From Marasmius tenuissimus (Eukaryota > Basidiomycota > Agaricomycetes > Agaricales > Marasmiaceae), in the NCBI GenBank assembly GCA_029532415.1, contig JAQOTA010000032.1:1-64000 (forward strand): a DNA stretch of 64,000 bases, given 5' to 3'. The translations under genes and the position numbers were made by a program. The notes under the pieces are model-generated. The model had not been told where the DNA came from. It saw nothing but the letters and a program-made list of their open reading frames with translations, and did not search any database. Positions 35,401 through 46,406 of the stretch are shown here, one piece after another; the stretch's first letter is position 1; each line of letters begins with the position of its first letter.

Positions 35401-36579
35401 CCCAGCCATTTCACGTTCAAAAACTGAGCTTATTTGCTCGTTTACTGCATTAATTCGATTCTGATATTCAGAAGGTTTCTCAGAAGGTTCAAATACCGCA
35501 GTGTGCGATTGTTGCCCCCCTTTATGAGTATCCTTCTTCTTTCCTTTGCCTTTTCCTTTGCCCTTTCCTCCCTTCTTCTTCCCTTTCTTGGGAGAAGATC
35601 CACTTTGGTTCTGATTGTTCTGGTTCTGGTTGTTATTTTTATTATTATTCTTCTTTTGATTTGCAGAATTACCAGAACGAGACTGATCAGACCATTTGGG
35701 AGGAGAGTTAAATCTATTAACACCAGAAATTTTGGCGTTATGGGCGGTATAGGCAGCAGGACCAGAATGAATTCCATTCCTTCTATTCCATTCATTCGTA
35801 ATTGCAGCAATCAAATCGGTAGGTTTGAGTTCTTCCTTCTTCATACGGGATACTTGTTGCTTGAAAAGCTGCCAACGCTTTTCATTAAGCTTGGCTGTGA
35901 TCATCAAGCACAATAAGTCGTCCGAAATATCTACTCCATGATCCTTAAGTTGGTCCCGAACAGTCAACATGTAACTGATCCCAGGGACTGGATTAAGGTG
36001 TTCAGGAAGTTGGACGTTATGCAAGTCCGTATATAGATTCATCATCTTTGAAGAAGATTGAACTCCAAACGTAGGTTTGAGTTTAGATAAGGTTGAGATC
36101 ACCGAAGTTTTATCAACATGCGCGTCGTGAGCACGACGAGTTCGCATTTTGATAATACCAATTACTTTGTTACGCCTAGAAGTCCACTCAATTAGAGCGG
36201 TAGCTTCTCCTGAAGTAGCAGGAGAGGATGTTTCAGGCATTTCTTCATCCAAGGCTTGAGGTATGCCTTGGGTAAAGAGGTAACCTTCAAGTAATCGGAA
36301 CCAATCTTCGAAGTTCGAACCATCATCTAGCAAAACTGGAATGATACTGATTCCTCCTGACCCAGCAGGAAAGTTGCTGTCCGCAACCTGAGAGTACAAC
36401 GGTTCCGTATTGTAGTTAAAAACTTCTACAGAATTTTCTACTTCCGTTCCCAGAGTATATCCCGGCGTATTGCGAACAAACGTCGTTGGGGGATTACCAC
36501 TTGGGGAATGAGAAGTAGACCTTGATCCTGATTGAGACATATTGAGGTCTGCCAAAAGTCCCGTGAGCATACTCTTCAA
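29491..36579 (-). CDS. Copia gag-pol polyprotein with one in-frame UGA
   Basis: One frame spans 2363 codons, interrupted only by TGA at 30973-30975, where the surrounding residues (KRPKDE / PSWEAACRLE) suggest a lost tryptophan. A gag region (about residues 70-280) is followed by a lysine/glycine-rich basic tract (about 330-353). No CCHC knuckle is seen. A long region of about 800 residues then precedes the protease LLDSGASAHM (Asp1190). The integrase HHCC zinc site (WHRRMGH...CRGC) and the catalytic triad D1398, D1460, E1496 (D-x35-E) come next. After the UGA follow RT, with YVDDALFMG at about 2046, and RNase H (ADSDWATDKDDRRS, ALSSTEAEYMALS). The second ATG (MSQSGS, residue 14) is an alternative start. 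It copies and inserts the element; whether the UGA is read through is unknown. Confidence 0.92.
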
Positions 36580-37577
36580 ATATAGAAGGGTGGAGCCAAG
36601 AGAGTGTCAATCGACGAAGGCTTCCAAGAAGCACCCATAAATAAATAGGGTTCGATGCACACCGAGAAATGCTCCAAAGGTCTAGGACTTTTAACAGGCT
36701 GTATGCGTCAAGCAGATCATGGGGTGTACCGCGTGCAGGTAGTGCAGGGGAGTTAATCTGGTTACGAAGCCCTGCCCGATTGCTAGGGTCTTACAACGTT
36801 CCCAGTGTGTATCGGTGTCTGGTGTCCCATCGTGCTATCTGGTCTCAACCCCAGACTAGCAAAAGTATGAGTGATCAGCTCATACTGTCCGAATGACCCA
36901 TAGAAAGTTATTATTAAACCTAGTCATCCATATGAATTGAGTTCATGCACCCTCTGCCTTAGGCATGTCGGTGACCAGAAAGCAATCATAGGTGAGTTAG
37001 AGTTTAACAATAGCGTAGAAGAGAGGGGTCATCGGGAGGGGAGTCCCTGTACATACTAAAGTGGCCATGTGATACCGTAAAATTGTATAGTATCAAAACC
37101 TAGTTGTAAGGAGATCAAATCTCCCAGCATGTATTTCATGCCCGGTCTTGCGACCGTCAGGAATCATGGCGAGTTGGTTTATAAGCACAACCCCATAGAC
37201 CCCTAAACGATGCCTCATGGTGAGGATCATCGCCAACCATTGGTTTTCATCGGCATTAGGCAGTGATAATATAAGATCAAAGCCCAATCCGGGTTATCAG
37301 CAGGGAGACAGAGCCGCTTACGCGGATAGGTCTATGCCGAAGAAGATGAAGCCAAGACAGTATGTACATGCGTTCGTGCAACATGCAACAGTACAGGGAC
37401 ATAGTGGATAGGTGTAAAGGGAACTAACAACCCTTGACCTTGACACCAGACGATGACAAGCCCGACATCGCTAGAGACTTCCATAACCCATGTAGGTTAC
37501 AGGTCGTCCGCTAGGATGGTGGCGACACACGGGAGCTAGGCTACTCCGATCATAACATTGACCTGACCACCGCTTGC
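36580..37577 (-). other. Untranslated leader of the copia element
   Basis: About 1 kb lies between the primer-binding site and the first gag ATG, with no conserved ORF. A leader this long could hold packaging or translation-control structure; nothing specific is visible. Confidence 0.6.
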
Positions 37578-37590
37578 GGGGCCCATAACC
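37578..37590 (-). other. Primer-binding site for a half initiator tRNA-Met
   Basis: Directly after the 5' LTR the minus strand reads GGTTATGGGCCCC. Its complement GGGCCCATAACC matches the anticodon arm of eukaryotic initiator tRNA-Met (CAU anticodon), not the tRNA 3' end. Priming by an anticodon-cleaved half tRNA is known for Drosophila copia. Confidence 0.75.
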
Positions 37591-38109
37591 TGATGAGCCA
37601 GCATAGTTAAAGTGCACAGTGGGTATAACGAAGTAAACCTCACATGGGTAATACACAGAGTGTTCTTGTAGTCTTGAGATGCTTGAGAAGAGGTGATAAT
37701 CGAGTAGATTGTCCTAAGGCTTAAGGCCTTTCGTCCAGTCTTTTATACATAAGTTTCTGGTACATGTAATGAGTATTACACTAACTGAAACTACTACTAG
37801 AAGTAGGTATTCGGCCCTAAAGGCGTGAAAGACATTAGTACTGTGTAAGTACTTCTACCATGAATGGTATTATGCTTGGTGAGCATAGTCGTGTTTGCCT
37901 CATGTATTGGAGGCTCTACTTATGCTATTGGATAGCGACTGTCTATAGTGTCATTTATGATGAAACTACTAGGTACGTAGTGAGATACGTAGACAGAGAC
38001 GTAGTGCTTGCATGAGGACGCAAGTGTTCTAGAGGCGTAGCTCTATAAATAGTGTGACGCGTAAACAACACGTCAACAGTGTATCACATGATATCCATCA
38101 TGTTCAACA
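37591..38109 (-). repeat. 5' LTR of the copia element (right side)
   Basis: It is 519 bp long and identical to the left LTR except at 38058. On the minus strand a TATTTATAG element about 60 nt into the LTR could be the core promoter. Confidence 0.96.
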
Positions 38110-38114
38110 TGCCT

Positions 38115-38218
38115 CTCGTCCGCCAGTATCTCGTACCTCAGTTTTTTGTCGGCAATATACCCCCCCGGCCGTGGGCCTAGATGCTGCTAATTTTCTGAGA
38201 CAAAAAACTTATCTGAGA
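38115..38218. mobile_element. Right part of the older inserted sequence
   Basis: This is the continuation of 28574-28931 on the other side of the copia element, ending at the second TGATTGG (38219-38225). Confidence 0.4.
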
Positions 38219-38225
38219 TGATTGG

Positions 38226-39308
38226 CTACACGGAGCGAGTCCCCATTCCCTTCCTCTGAGCCCTCGAGACCTACCATCCGTCCTGTCGCCTACACGTCAG
38301 AAGTTGGGGACGGTCACTTGACTCTGTTGTACCGGTCGAAGATCCCTACGTAATGGCGTTGGCGCGGTCGCCATGTCTGAAGAGCCTACAGTCACATTGC
38401 AAAATTGCGGTAGGACTGGCGATGTGCTTTTACCACATTGCATTTGAGAGGATTTTGGCACTTTCACCTAGCTTGGAGAAAGTTTCTTATACCAGCGTGG
38501 CGTATGCGAGTGATCCCCTTACCCGCTGGGAGCAGGAAGCCGAAAAGAAAATGGAGAGTGAGCGATTTAGGGTGGGGAATCCGGTGAAGAAAAGGTGTGT
38601 GCGGAGGATGAAGTTGACGGCTATAAGTGCTGCACTCTTTCGACGCTGGCGGATTTTATTGACCTCCAGAAGGTTGAGAATTTAGATGTGGCCAGGGTTC
38701 ATAACGGGCAGTGGATGGAATACGCGATGGATCATGGAATCTTTGCTGGCTTGAAACATCTATCATTCAAGATTGACTATAATCCTGCCTATTGAGATGG
38801 TCCCAAAGAGGAACTCCAAGCGACACTGGAAAAGTTCTTCTCATCTCTCTCTCCACTAGAATCCCTCTCCGTCAACGAATACCACTGCTACATCGACCTT
38901 TCCTCTGTGATCCTCACTAATCATGGCGTCAGCTTACGCTCACTCGTCCTCCGTCAGCCAGAACATAGACATGGTGGTTCACGGCCTACACTCACGCTCG
39001 TGGACCTCACTCTCATCCTCTCCAAAGCACCCCACCTCAAACACCTCGGACGTGATCTCAACCGAACGCAAAATCCCCAAGCGAATGAAATGCAGACATA
39101 CACGATTCTATCCTCCCTCTCATCTCTTTGCAGAATCACCATTCATTATGACATTGGGGTGTGTTACGAGTTTGACAGCAGGCCATCTGATTTCGACGAG
39201 ATATAAATCAACGTCAACAATTTTGCAAGGGAGGTATGGCAAGCCGTGGCTGTGGGCAATCCTCGACTCGAAGACCTGAACTTCTTATTGGGGAGTCGCA
39301 AAAGATGA
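38226..39308 (+). pseudogene. F-box-like paralogue, disrupted copy 4 (3' part)
   Basis: The gene resumes with a degraded ERVPIPF segment, VEDPYVMALARSPCLKSLQS and FYHIAFERILALSPSLE. Next come a frameshift near 38650 (to FIDLQKVENLDVARVHNGQ), a stop near 38795 and further family blocks (LSPLESLSVNEYH, LTLVDLTLILSKAPHLKHL, NEMQTYTILSS). Another stop follows DFDEI. It ends at TGA 39306-39308. It is closer to copy 53877-55661 (shared DGPKEE, HRHGG, VEDPY) than to the copies beside the P450s. Confidence 0.8.
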
Positions 39309-40376
39309 ATGGGCCTGGGTATACGGTTGATGCATGAGTCGTAACGGACAAGGATGTTGTCAAATGGGTACGGGTAGCCTACCTGTTCCGACTTGGTTCC
39401 GACTAGTGAAACACAAAAAAAATGGACTCGATCCGATATTAAACAATCAGTTATATTCTCTCGAGGTCGCTATTACTGTTGCCACGAATAGATGACTGTT
39501 GTAATACTATTCCTCGCACTTCGATAGTCACGACAACCTACCCTTCCTACACATGCTGAAGTACGAAGGTGTTATCCAGCTATTCAACGTGGTGACGGAT
39601 TGATCTCTTTGTCTTCTCTGTTTGTTATCGCGACACCAGCTAGATCTACTGCGTCTTGACGCTGAGTGACCCAGAGACCACTACAATAGAATGTTAGGCG
39701 TATAGATTGTGCTGGACAAAGGCTGAGGGGAGGGATATCTTGACTAGCTACGAGCCACAAAGTATGAGATTGTAATGTTCCTTCCCATCATCTTAGCTGC
39801 CCAGGGGGGTTAGTAGACCTTTGAACCCAAGAGAACTACATTACAGAGCTAAGGAAGGTCAAGTTCGTGCTCGCCAAACAAGAACCTGCATGCCAGGCGT
39901 ACTACAAGGGAAGTGCGGCCTGTACTATTCATACATATTTGACCTTTATGTCTCTTTATAAATAACAACATGGCAGCAGTCCTTGGCTGCCCGCTAGCAC
40001 TACCCACAACAATCCAATCTGTATCCGCTGTCTACATAGCGTGAACCGAGAGTTACATTCATGTCTGCAAACTTGTAGCGAGGCGCTCATGTAAGGCTTA
40101 GATCTTTTCGGTCAGACACTGAGACTCAGAGACGCTTGGCAGACATGGGTTGCGCTACGTTCCCCTTCATCAATTTACAAGCAAGGTGAGCCGCCTGTGA
40201 AAGCGGCGCTTCCTGAGTACGTTTGAATCCCCTTCCACTGCCCACCTCGAGGCCTGGCTCAATGCCGTAATTGTGTGCTACCTTCCTTTTGGGGCGTGGT
40301 CGAATTCAAGCTAATTACCGGAATGATCGACACCTTAATATGTGCGTGGTCAACAAGCGCACCTAAGGTTAGGCTC
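39309..40376. other. Intergenic, no supported gene
   Basis: No ORF of note. A GTTTGAATCCCC stretch near 40222 recalls a tRNA T-arm but no cloverleaf could be completed. Confidence 0.4.
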
Positions 40377-40445
40377 GGTTCCAGCCGTTCTCCAAAAGGG
40401 GAATGACCACATGGAAGAGACGAAGATTGGAGAACGGCTGGTACC
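40377..40445. repeat. Hairpin-forming inverted repeat
   Basis: GGTTCCAGCCGTTCTCCAA (40377-40395) pairs with TTGGAGAACGGCTGGTACC (40427-40445) with one mismatch around a 31-nt loop. It abuts the left arm of the larger inverted repeat. Confidence 0.75.
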
Positions 40446-41350
40446 AACCTTGGCCTCAGAACCGTGTGACAGAAATGTGACATTTTACTTAGTGAAATTC
40501 GACGCATCCTGTGCACAAAAACTTCAATTGCAACAGCGTCCCGCCCCATTGTCCCATAGAAAATATGGCAAATAGTATCAATATCAGTGTTCAACCTAGG
40601 AATGTAGAAGAGATACAAAGAAACCACGAGTACAACGAACTGAACCATAATTTGGGTGTCCAAGACCCGAAAAATCGGTTTCTTGTACGAATGAGCGAGC
40701 CGACACCTATAGAAAACGAGGGATAGTCAGTTTTACACTTCTAAAGGTAGAAAAAACACTTACCTTGCATGTAGGTTCGGTTTTTTGAGCCAGGCAAGCA
40801 AAATTGGGGGACGTGCACAGCCAAACGGACGAACTACTGAGTTACCCGGAGTTCTAGAAGAGCCGTGCGAGCAGTAGAGTCCATAGCAGGGCATAAGCCA
40901 ACTGAAAGAAGCCTCGAAGGACAGCGAAACGCTGGTTGACGATAGCACTTGAGAATTTTGAATTTTCCGGCTACCTCTCGTGGTTTGCGCTGTAGAGTAG
41001 TCGCTGATATCATCTAGAAGTGGAACACATCCATAGATAGCCCAAACGAAGGAAGGCGTGGGGAGCAGAGATCACAAGAGAGCAAGTGGAAGCAGAGATA
41101 TACAATCAGATCGCGTGAGTCGACGTTAAACAAATTTTGACGTGGATCGAGCAGGTTTAGGGTTTGATTTGCGCTCTATGAGGTTTTCTTGGTGTAGCAA
41201 AAACAATATATAAGTTTTGACGGGTTAGTGTGAGTATGAGAGAGCATACCGGAGAGTGTCCTTCGAGCTGGTGGTGGAGGAAGACAAAATTACGCTAAGT
41301 AAAATGTCACATTTTCGTGACACGGTTCTGAGGCCAAGGTTGGTCCCAGT
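40441..41350. repeat. Long inverted repeat, about 62-nt arms, 785-nt spacer
   Basis: The arm at 40441-40503 (including AACCTTGGCCTCAGAACCGT and ATGTGACATTTTACTTAG) is repeated in reverse complement at about 41285-41347 with only a few mismatches. The spacer has no recognised coding domain. It may be a MITE-like element or the remains of an inverted duplication. Confidence 0.7.
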
Positions 41351-41577
41351 CGGTATGGCAAGTTGCTCCTGCCCATCAATCCATCAAACGCCATACCGTA
41401 ACTGGCCACGCGGGCGTCTAAAACTCCGATTAGCTGCCTACGCCGGCGCGCATGTTTCCAGCCAATCAGAGGCCATGCTCCGCTGGACCCTGAGTTCTTC
41501 GGGAGTCCATCCATTCAATACTGCCTTTATCTCATTTTTCACATAAGAACTGCATAAGAACAGAGCAAATTTTAATC

Positions 41578-42251
41578 ATGGTCATCCTCTTTCTGTCTTG
41601 TCGCGCACACTCACCAACAAACTACAAAACTACGATCTCATCCAGCCCGTCTGCTGCACAGAACAATCCACCTAGTGCCGAGAACATGGCAACTAGCCAA
41701 ACTACAAACACGAACGAGCGTCCATTCAGCCACACAGTCAACGGGAACACGCGTTCCTTTCTGCCTTCCACCTCTGTTCACAATTACCAATGCCAGCACG
41801 TTCACGAAAACTCGACTAGCTACCACGGATGCACTATCTACAACGGGACGCCTGCCCCTCGCGCCCCAGCCCATGAAGAGCGCGCCAACCGTTTCTCTGC
41901 TGCTGAAGTCCTGGACCCGATATCATCTCATCCCGTAGAAGTCAGTGAAAGTTTCGTACCCGGGATCTAGCATGATGCTAAGCCGTTGAATCACTCCTTC
42001 AGCCCCGGTCCCCCTTAATGCCGTTCTACTGGCTATGGACGTCTATTCGTTCTTTTATTCGCGCTCTCGCACATGCGGCACCGATGTCCATTGAGGGACG
42101 TATCGCTCGTGACACCATCGTACTTAATGCCCAGGCGACCGACCTTGAGGCCCAGAATAGGCGTGCAAATACGGATGATGATGATGATAGGTCCCCTCTC
42201 TTACTTGCCAGTAATCCGAGTGGGACTCCTGGAGCGGAAGAGAACGTTTGA
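41578..42251 (+). CDS. Unrecognised two-exon small family, copy a
   Basis: Exon 1 (41578-41940) and exon 2 (42003-42251) join in phase 0 over a 62-nt intron (GTCAGT donor, TTCAG acceptor) and give 203 residues. The N-terminal half is polar with the family motif ERPFS-T-NGN, then YQCQHVHENSTSYHGC and YNGTPAPRAPAHEERAN. The second exon starts LMPFYW and forms an amphipathic or hydrophobic stretch (IRSFIRALAHAAPMS). It is followed by RDTIVLNAQATDLEAQ and an acidic tail ending AEENV. At the position where copy c starts (ATG TCG TCC), copy a has ACG. Translation would therefore begin at 41578 or at the internal Met of ENMATSQ. I know no family with this pattern. Copies b and c lie at 45625-46406 and 49394-49998. 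Confidence 0.65.
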
Positions 42252-43340
42252 AAGGTCGAATAATAAATTCTGAGCGGCGGTTAGTTTCTGTGGTGCCAAA
42301 ATGTTATCGAATATGCTGACATCCTGATTAATAGACACGCTCATCTTGATTCGTATTTCACTCGTGGATCCCAGAATAGTCGTCCCGTCCGACTCGTTCT
42401 CCTACTTAATAGCACATTCAAACCTCTCTGCTTCTCATATTTTTCTCCTTCGTTTCAACTTCTCTCAGGGTGTTCATATATAACCAGTGGATAAGCGTGG
42501 TCGCAGCTCCTCATTGCTACTTGCCTCGACGTCGATCCCATATCGAATGGTCTTCGTGCATTTACAGCAGTTGTAACTATTATAGACGTATTTCCATGTT
42601 TTTCAAAGTATACCAAACATACATTTTTCCGATTTGAACAGGGCCCGGCGCTCACACGATACTCATAGGCATAGGACTCGAGCAAGGGTTTCCGGTTTAG
42701 TAGGACCAGATTCCCCGCTTGAGTAACCATATCTCTTCCGAGTGATTGAAAGCCGTAGAGTCACCTCCTTCGTGACGCAGGTTCCAACTCCTCGTAGATC
42801 GGGACGGTGTCGGTACAAACCAAGATGCGGACCGAAGGGAAAAGAAGAAAGAAAACGCGTCCACAATTGTTACGACGGTCGTACCATGTCCAATGCGCAA
42901 TGCATCGAGTCCTGTGTTAGCTCGGTTGTGGTTGCCGGCGCCTTGATAAAATAGATACTTAGACATTGGTCTAACAGACCCTAGAATGTTGCATGGGCGA
43001 AGCCAACCCCGACGCGATGAAACATCCAGTTCTGTGCTTCATGACGCGGACGAGTCAGTTAATCGCCAGTGAGCCTGAACATAGAGATCTAAGAAAGAGT
43101 ACCCACGGGCCGTCGACCAGGGTTAAACCACTCGGTTGACTCATCCAAGGTCATGTGGGGGGAAAGTAGAGAGGAGAAAAGGTCGTTCGCATTGGTAAGT
43201 CCAAAGAAAACAAGGAAATAATACATAGTTCCGGAGATATAACGAGAAAAAACAAAAGGCGGAGGGAGAGAGAATCGTGACAACCATCGGTCCCCGACTG
43301 GCCTATAGAGAGTACGTGTAAGGGTCCATAGCCAGGGTCT
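42252..43340. other. Intergenic, no supported gene
   Basis: Several ORFs of 60-91 codons on the minus strand (42455-42966) overlap one another without a recognisable domain. The last part (about 43080-43340) is probably 3' UTR of the ArfGAP gene. Confidence 0.4.
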
Positions 43341-45114
43341 TCATCTCCCTTCCGACATCTGCTGAAGGTAGTCCGACAGCTAAACAGGAAAAAAAAGAAA
43401 AAGGCACATCAGCACACAGGCGCAACACCAATAAACCAAAGCAAAAACCCCACCTTCAAAGCACCCGACCGAATATTATCCGCCATATTCTGCACATCCG
43501 GGTTCGCCATAGCCCTCGAAATCGCATCCCTAGCAGCGCTCTCCAACCCTGCAAGACTTCCGTCTCCCAACACCCCATCTCCGCCACCACCGCGCATAGC
43601 GTGTTCCTCGTCCTCGTCACGACCAAAGTATTGACTAGACGAGATGGATGAGGCACCCTGGAAGTTCTGCAACCGTGTTTGGGCCTCGGCGGTAGCTTGG
43701 GGGTCGTAGGAACCACGACCAAAGTACATGTCGGAAGAAATGCCTTTTTGGCCGCCAAATTTGTCTCGAGCGGTCGTGGGTGCGTCGTCTACGAAGGAAC
43801 TGAAAGACAAATTCAGCATGGAGTAGGCATCCGGGAGAGGAGAAGAAAAAGAAAAAAACTTACCTGGCCTTCGGAGAAGCAGACGCAGCAGCAGCAGCCG
43901 CCATACCCGCCGTTGGTATAGCACCAAACCCTAACCTCGGGAACCCAGCTGGCTTCTGCGCACCAGCAGACGACGCAGAACCGTTCGAAGTAGCAGACCT
44001 CGACGACGTCGAGGTCGCCTTGGGTCCGATCTCCAACGTCTTCAACTTGGCCTCTGCCTCCTTCCTAGCCTTCTCCTCTTCCTCTTCCCTCTGCCTGTCG
44101 TATCCTAGCTGCTTGATCCGTTCTTCTTCCTCTCGTGCCTTTCGTTCGGCCTCTTCAAAGTCGATGGGTTTCGAGACCTTGGCTGCTCCAAGACCGAGTT
44201 TGGACTTTTTAGGAGCGGTGGAAGATGCGGTAGAGGATGAAGAGTTGAGACGAGATGCACCACCCAGCTTGGCAGCACGAGCAGCAGCAGATGACGTTGT
44301 CGTACGTGGCACGCTCGTTGTTGTCGTCGTCGTTGACGTAGCAGCCGACGTCGCTGCAGGTGACGGCGTACGACCGATTATGGGCGGTGTAGAGATGCGA
44401 GGTGTTGAAGGTTGAGAGGTCTTCGGTGTGGCAGGCTTCGACCAAGATTCGAAAAAGTCTTCCTCTGGTTCGTTGGGTGATGTGACGGGTGCTGAAGCAG
44501 CTTCAGCGCCTTCGACGTAGATGCCTTTCGGATATCTGTGATGAGCGGGTTCAATAAGATAGCGAGCAAGGCAAAAGTTCGGAGACGTACTTTGTAGCGT
44601 CCTCTCTAACTCTCTTCGCTAGCTCTTCCTTGTACAGCTCAGCGACCCGACTTGAGTACTTTTTCTTCGTGTCCGCATCGGTCAACAACGACGCGCCTCC
44701 GTGCTTGGTGAAGAAGTCCCTCGCAGATTGGTTACCTCCAACTTTCATATTCCGGAGCTGTACGAGCTGCCAAGAATCCAAGTTTGTCGACCTGTGAAAC
44801 GACGAGAGCAGATCAGATTCCGTCCAGTCGTTCATAAAAACCGCCCTTATCGAACTGACCTCACGAAAGAGATATGCACGCCCATGTTCCGATGGTTACT
44901 AGAGCAGTCCAAGCAGATATAGACCCCAAAAGTGACGCTTGACCATGTCGGATTTCTAGCGTTGCAGTCAAAGCATGACTACCAAAAAGAGGACGGGAAA
45001 AAATGGGATCAAAGTCGAGTTAGAATCGAGTAAGAGGAAACTAACCTTATTAGCCTTCTGTGATTTCAAGACTTTGAAGACTGCCTCAGTCTCTTGTTTT
45101 GTGGGCTCTGCCAT
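43341..45114 (-). CDS. GLO3: ARF GTPase-activating protein of the GLO3/ArfGAP2-3 type
   Basis: Six exons (45114-45046, 44978-44860, 44791-44591, 44535-43864, 43799-43454, 43379-43341) give 481 residues. The ArfGAP zinc finger is C25-x2-C28-x16-C45-x2-C48 ([12 protein letters not shown] and [14 protein letters not shown]), followed by HISFVRS, which holds the arginine-finger region. The middle is a basic/acidic coiled stretch ([19 protein letters not shown]). Near the C-terminus are the repeats [13 protein letters not shown] and [13 protein letters not shown], the I-S-S-x-x-Y-F-G motif typical of Glo3/ArfGAP2/3. These proteins stimulate GTP hydrolysis by Arf1 on COPI vesicles at the Golgi. The duplicated 5' fragment at 48612-48940 is non-functional. 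Confidence 0.94.
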
Positions 45115-45624
45115 GGGCGTTGCTTTCGGTGGTGGTGGTGGTTTTGGAGAGAAAAGACGTGTCCGCGATTACCATCTGTCAGCGGCGAAATCACCAGTGC
45201 CACGTTTCACAGCCACGAGTTAGCTCGGGCCGTTGCGGGCCGTTCCGACACAGGTTTCATCTAGACGCCTTGTAGGCGCCGGCAGCCACAATCTTAACGA
45301 TTGCGCGTTGAACTTGGACATGAATGGATACAGAAGGAGAATTGAGACAACCTTGTAGGTATGTAACAATAAAGAGTCGTAACTACGCTCGCAGAGGAGT
45401 CAAAATATCCAAGGAGAAATGGGGAACAAAAGTACCGTGAGGCAGACGAGGTAATCTACCAAGACATAGTAGTGAAACGGATGAGACGACGGTATTTCAA
45501 GGATTTGAGAGACGTAAAACAAAGACAAGATGAGTATTTATACTGTTTGCGATGTCAGCATGCTTTAAAACATCTTGCAACGAGAACTCACCGCCGTTCA
45601 CGTTCAGCGTTTATCATCCCGCCT
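45115..45624. other. Spacer between GLO3 start and family gene b
   Basis: No coding signal. It holds the GLO3 upstream region (including GGTGGTGGTGG at 45131-45141) and the 3' flank of gene b. Related sequence occurs at 48941-49393. Confidence 0.5.
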
Positions 45625-46406
45625 CTAAATATTCTCCTCCGCCTGAGGAGTCCAGCTCGGGACACTGACAGATGAGGAAGGGAACCTATCATCGTCGTCC
45701 AAATTTGGGTACATCCCAATCTGATCCTGAAGGTCGGTCGCCTGTGCGTTGAGATTGATAGAGTCGCGAGGGACACGTTCCTCAATGGGCATTCCTGCCG
45801 CACGAGCGACGAGGCGAATAAAAGAACAGATCAACAACCGTGACCAGTAGGACGGCGTCAAAGGGAAGCGTGGCTGCAAGGAATCATTCAACCTTCCGTC
45901 GAGTGTCGATAGCAGCGCGTGAGCTATGGTTTGGCGAGAGACGTGTTCCCTTATGAACATCGCTGCTGCACGAGCGATGTTTCGAACGAGCGGACTGATG
46001 AACCGTACCCAAAGTGGACGGATCGGCAAGGTGCAACGTAACTGAAAGGAAATTTTGATAAATGGTTAAGTATAGTAACGGCCACGTGTGAAGAGAAACT
46101 GCTACTGACCTCTGCGGGATGTGGTGGTGCCTGGTCTGATGACCCGGAAGCATTATCGCGCGCTTCCCGAGCTACAGGGGCGGGGGTCCCCTCGTAGACT
46201 GTACATCCATGGTAGCTTTTCGAGTCTCCGTAGACGTGTTGGCACTGATTGTTGTGAATAGTAGTGGAGGGCAAAAATGAATTCATGTTTCCGTTGACTG
46301 TGTTGCTGAATGGACGCTCGTTCATGTTGGTAGCTTGGTCAGTTGCCATGTTCTCGGCACTGGGGCGATCGCTCTTTGTGTCAACAGCAGGCATCCCGGA
46401 CAACAT
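45625..46406 (-). CDS. Unrecognised two-exon small family, copy b (duplicated second exon)
   Basis: Exon 1 (46406-46110) encodes the polar half with NERPFSNTVNGN and QCQHVYGDSKSYHGC. The open exon 2 (46041-45625) gives 237 residues in total. Exon 2 contains two successive versions of the family's C-terminal unit: first LPIRPLWVRFISPLVRNIAR-type sequence with REHVSRQTI, then TPSYWSRLLICSFIRLVAR with EERVPRDSINLNAQATDL. The second unit is preceded by an intact CAG acceptor (45876-45874) exactly where copies a and c splice. The gene could therefore use either unit alone or both. The tail ends AEENI. Function unknown. Confidence 0.65.

Larger units (their letters stand above)
28932..38114 (-). 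mobile_element. Full-length Ty1/copia LTR retrotransposon with TGCCT target duplication
   Basis: The element proper is 28937-38109 (9173 bp), flanked by the 5-bp duplication TGCCT (28932-28936 and 38110-38114). Two 519-bp LTRs differ at one position that I find (T29404 versus C38058). Domain order on the minus strand is gag, protease, integrase, reverse transcriptase, RNase H, the copia order. The near-identical LTRs indicate a very recent insertion. It sits inside an already decaying F-box copy. Confidence 0.96.
44775..46406 (-). repeat. Direct segmental duplication, copy 1 (ArfGAP 5' end + family gene b)
   Basis: The first exons of GLO3, its upstream region and family gene b are repeated in the same order and orientation at 48612-49998. 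Confidence 0.75.

Noticed and set aside
35442..35916. Second-frame ORFs inside the gag region of the copia element
   Set aside because: Frame shadows of the A/K-rich gag sequence; no independent start or conservation.
40190..40250. Possible tRNA (GTTTGAATCCCC resembles a T-arm)
   Set aside because: No acceptor stem, D-arm or anticodon arm could be paired around it.
43089..43283. Minus-strand ORF after the ArfGAP stop codon
   Set aside because: It lies in the expected 3' UTR with no domain or separate promoter.
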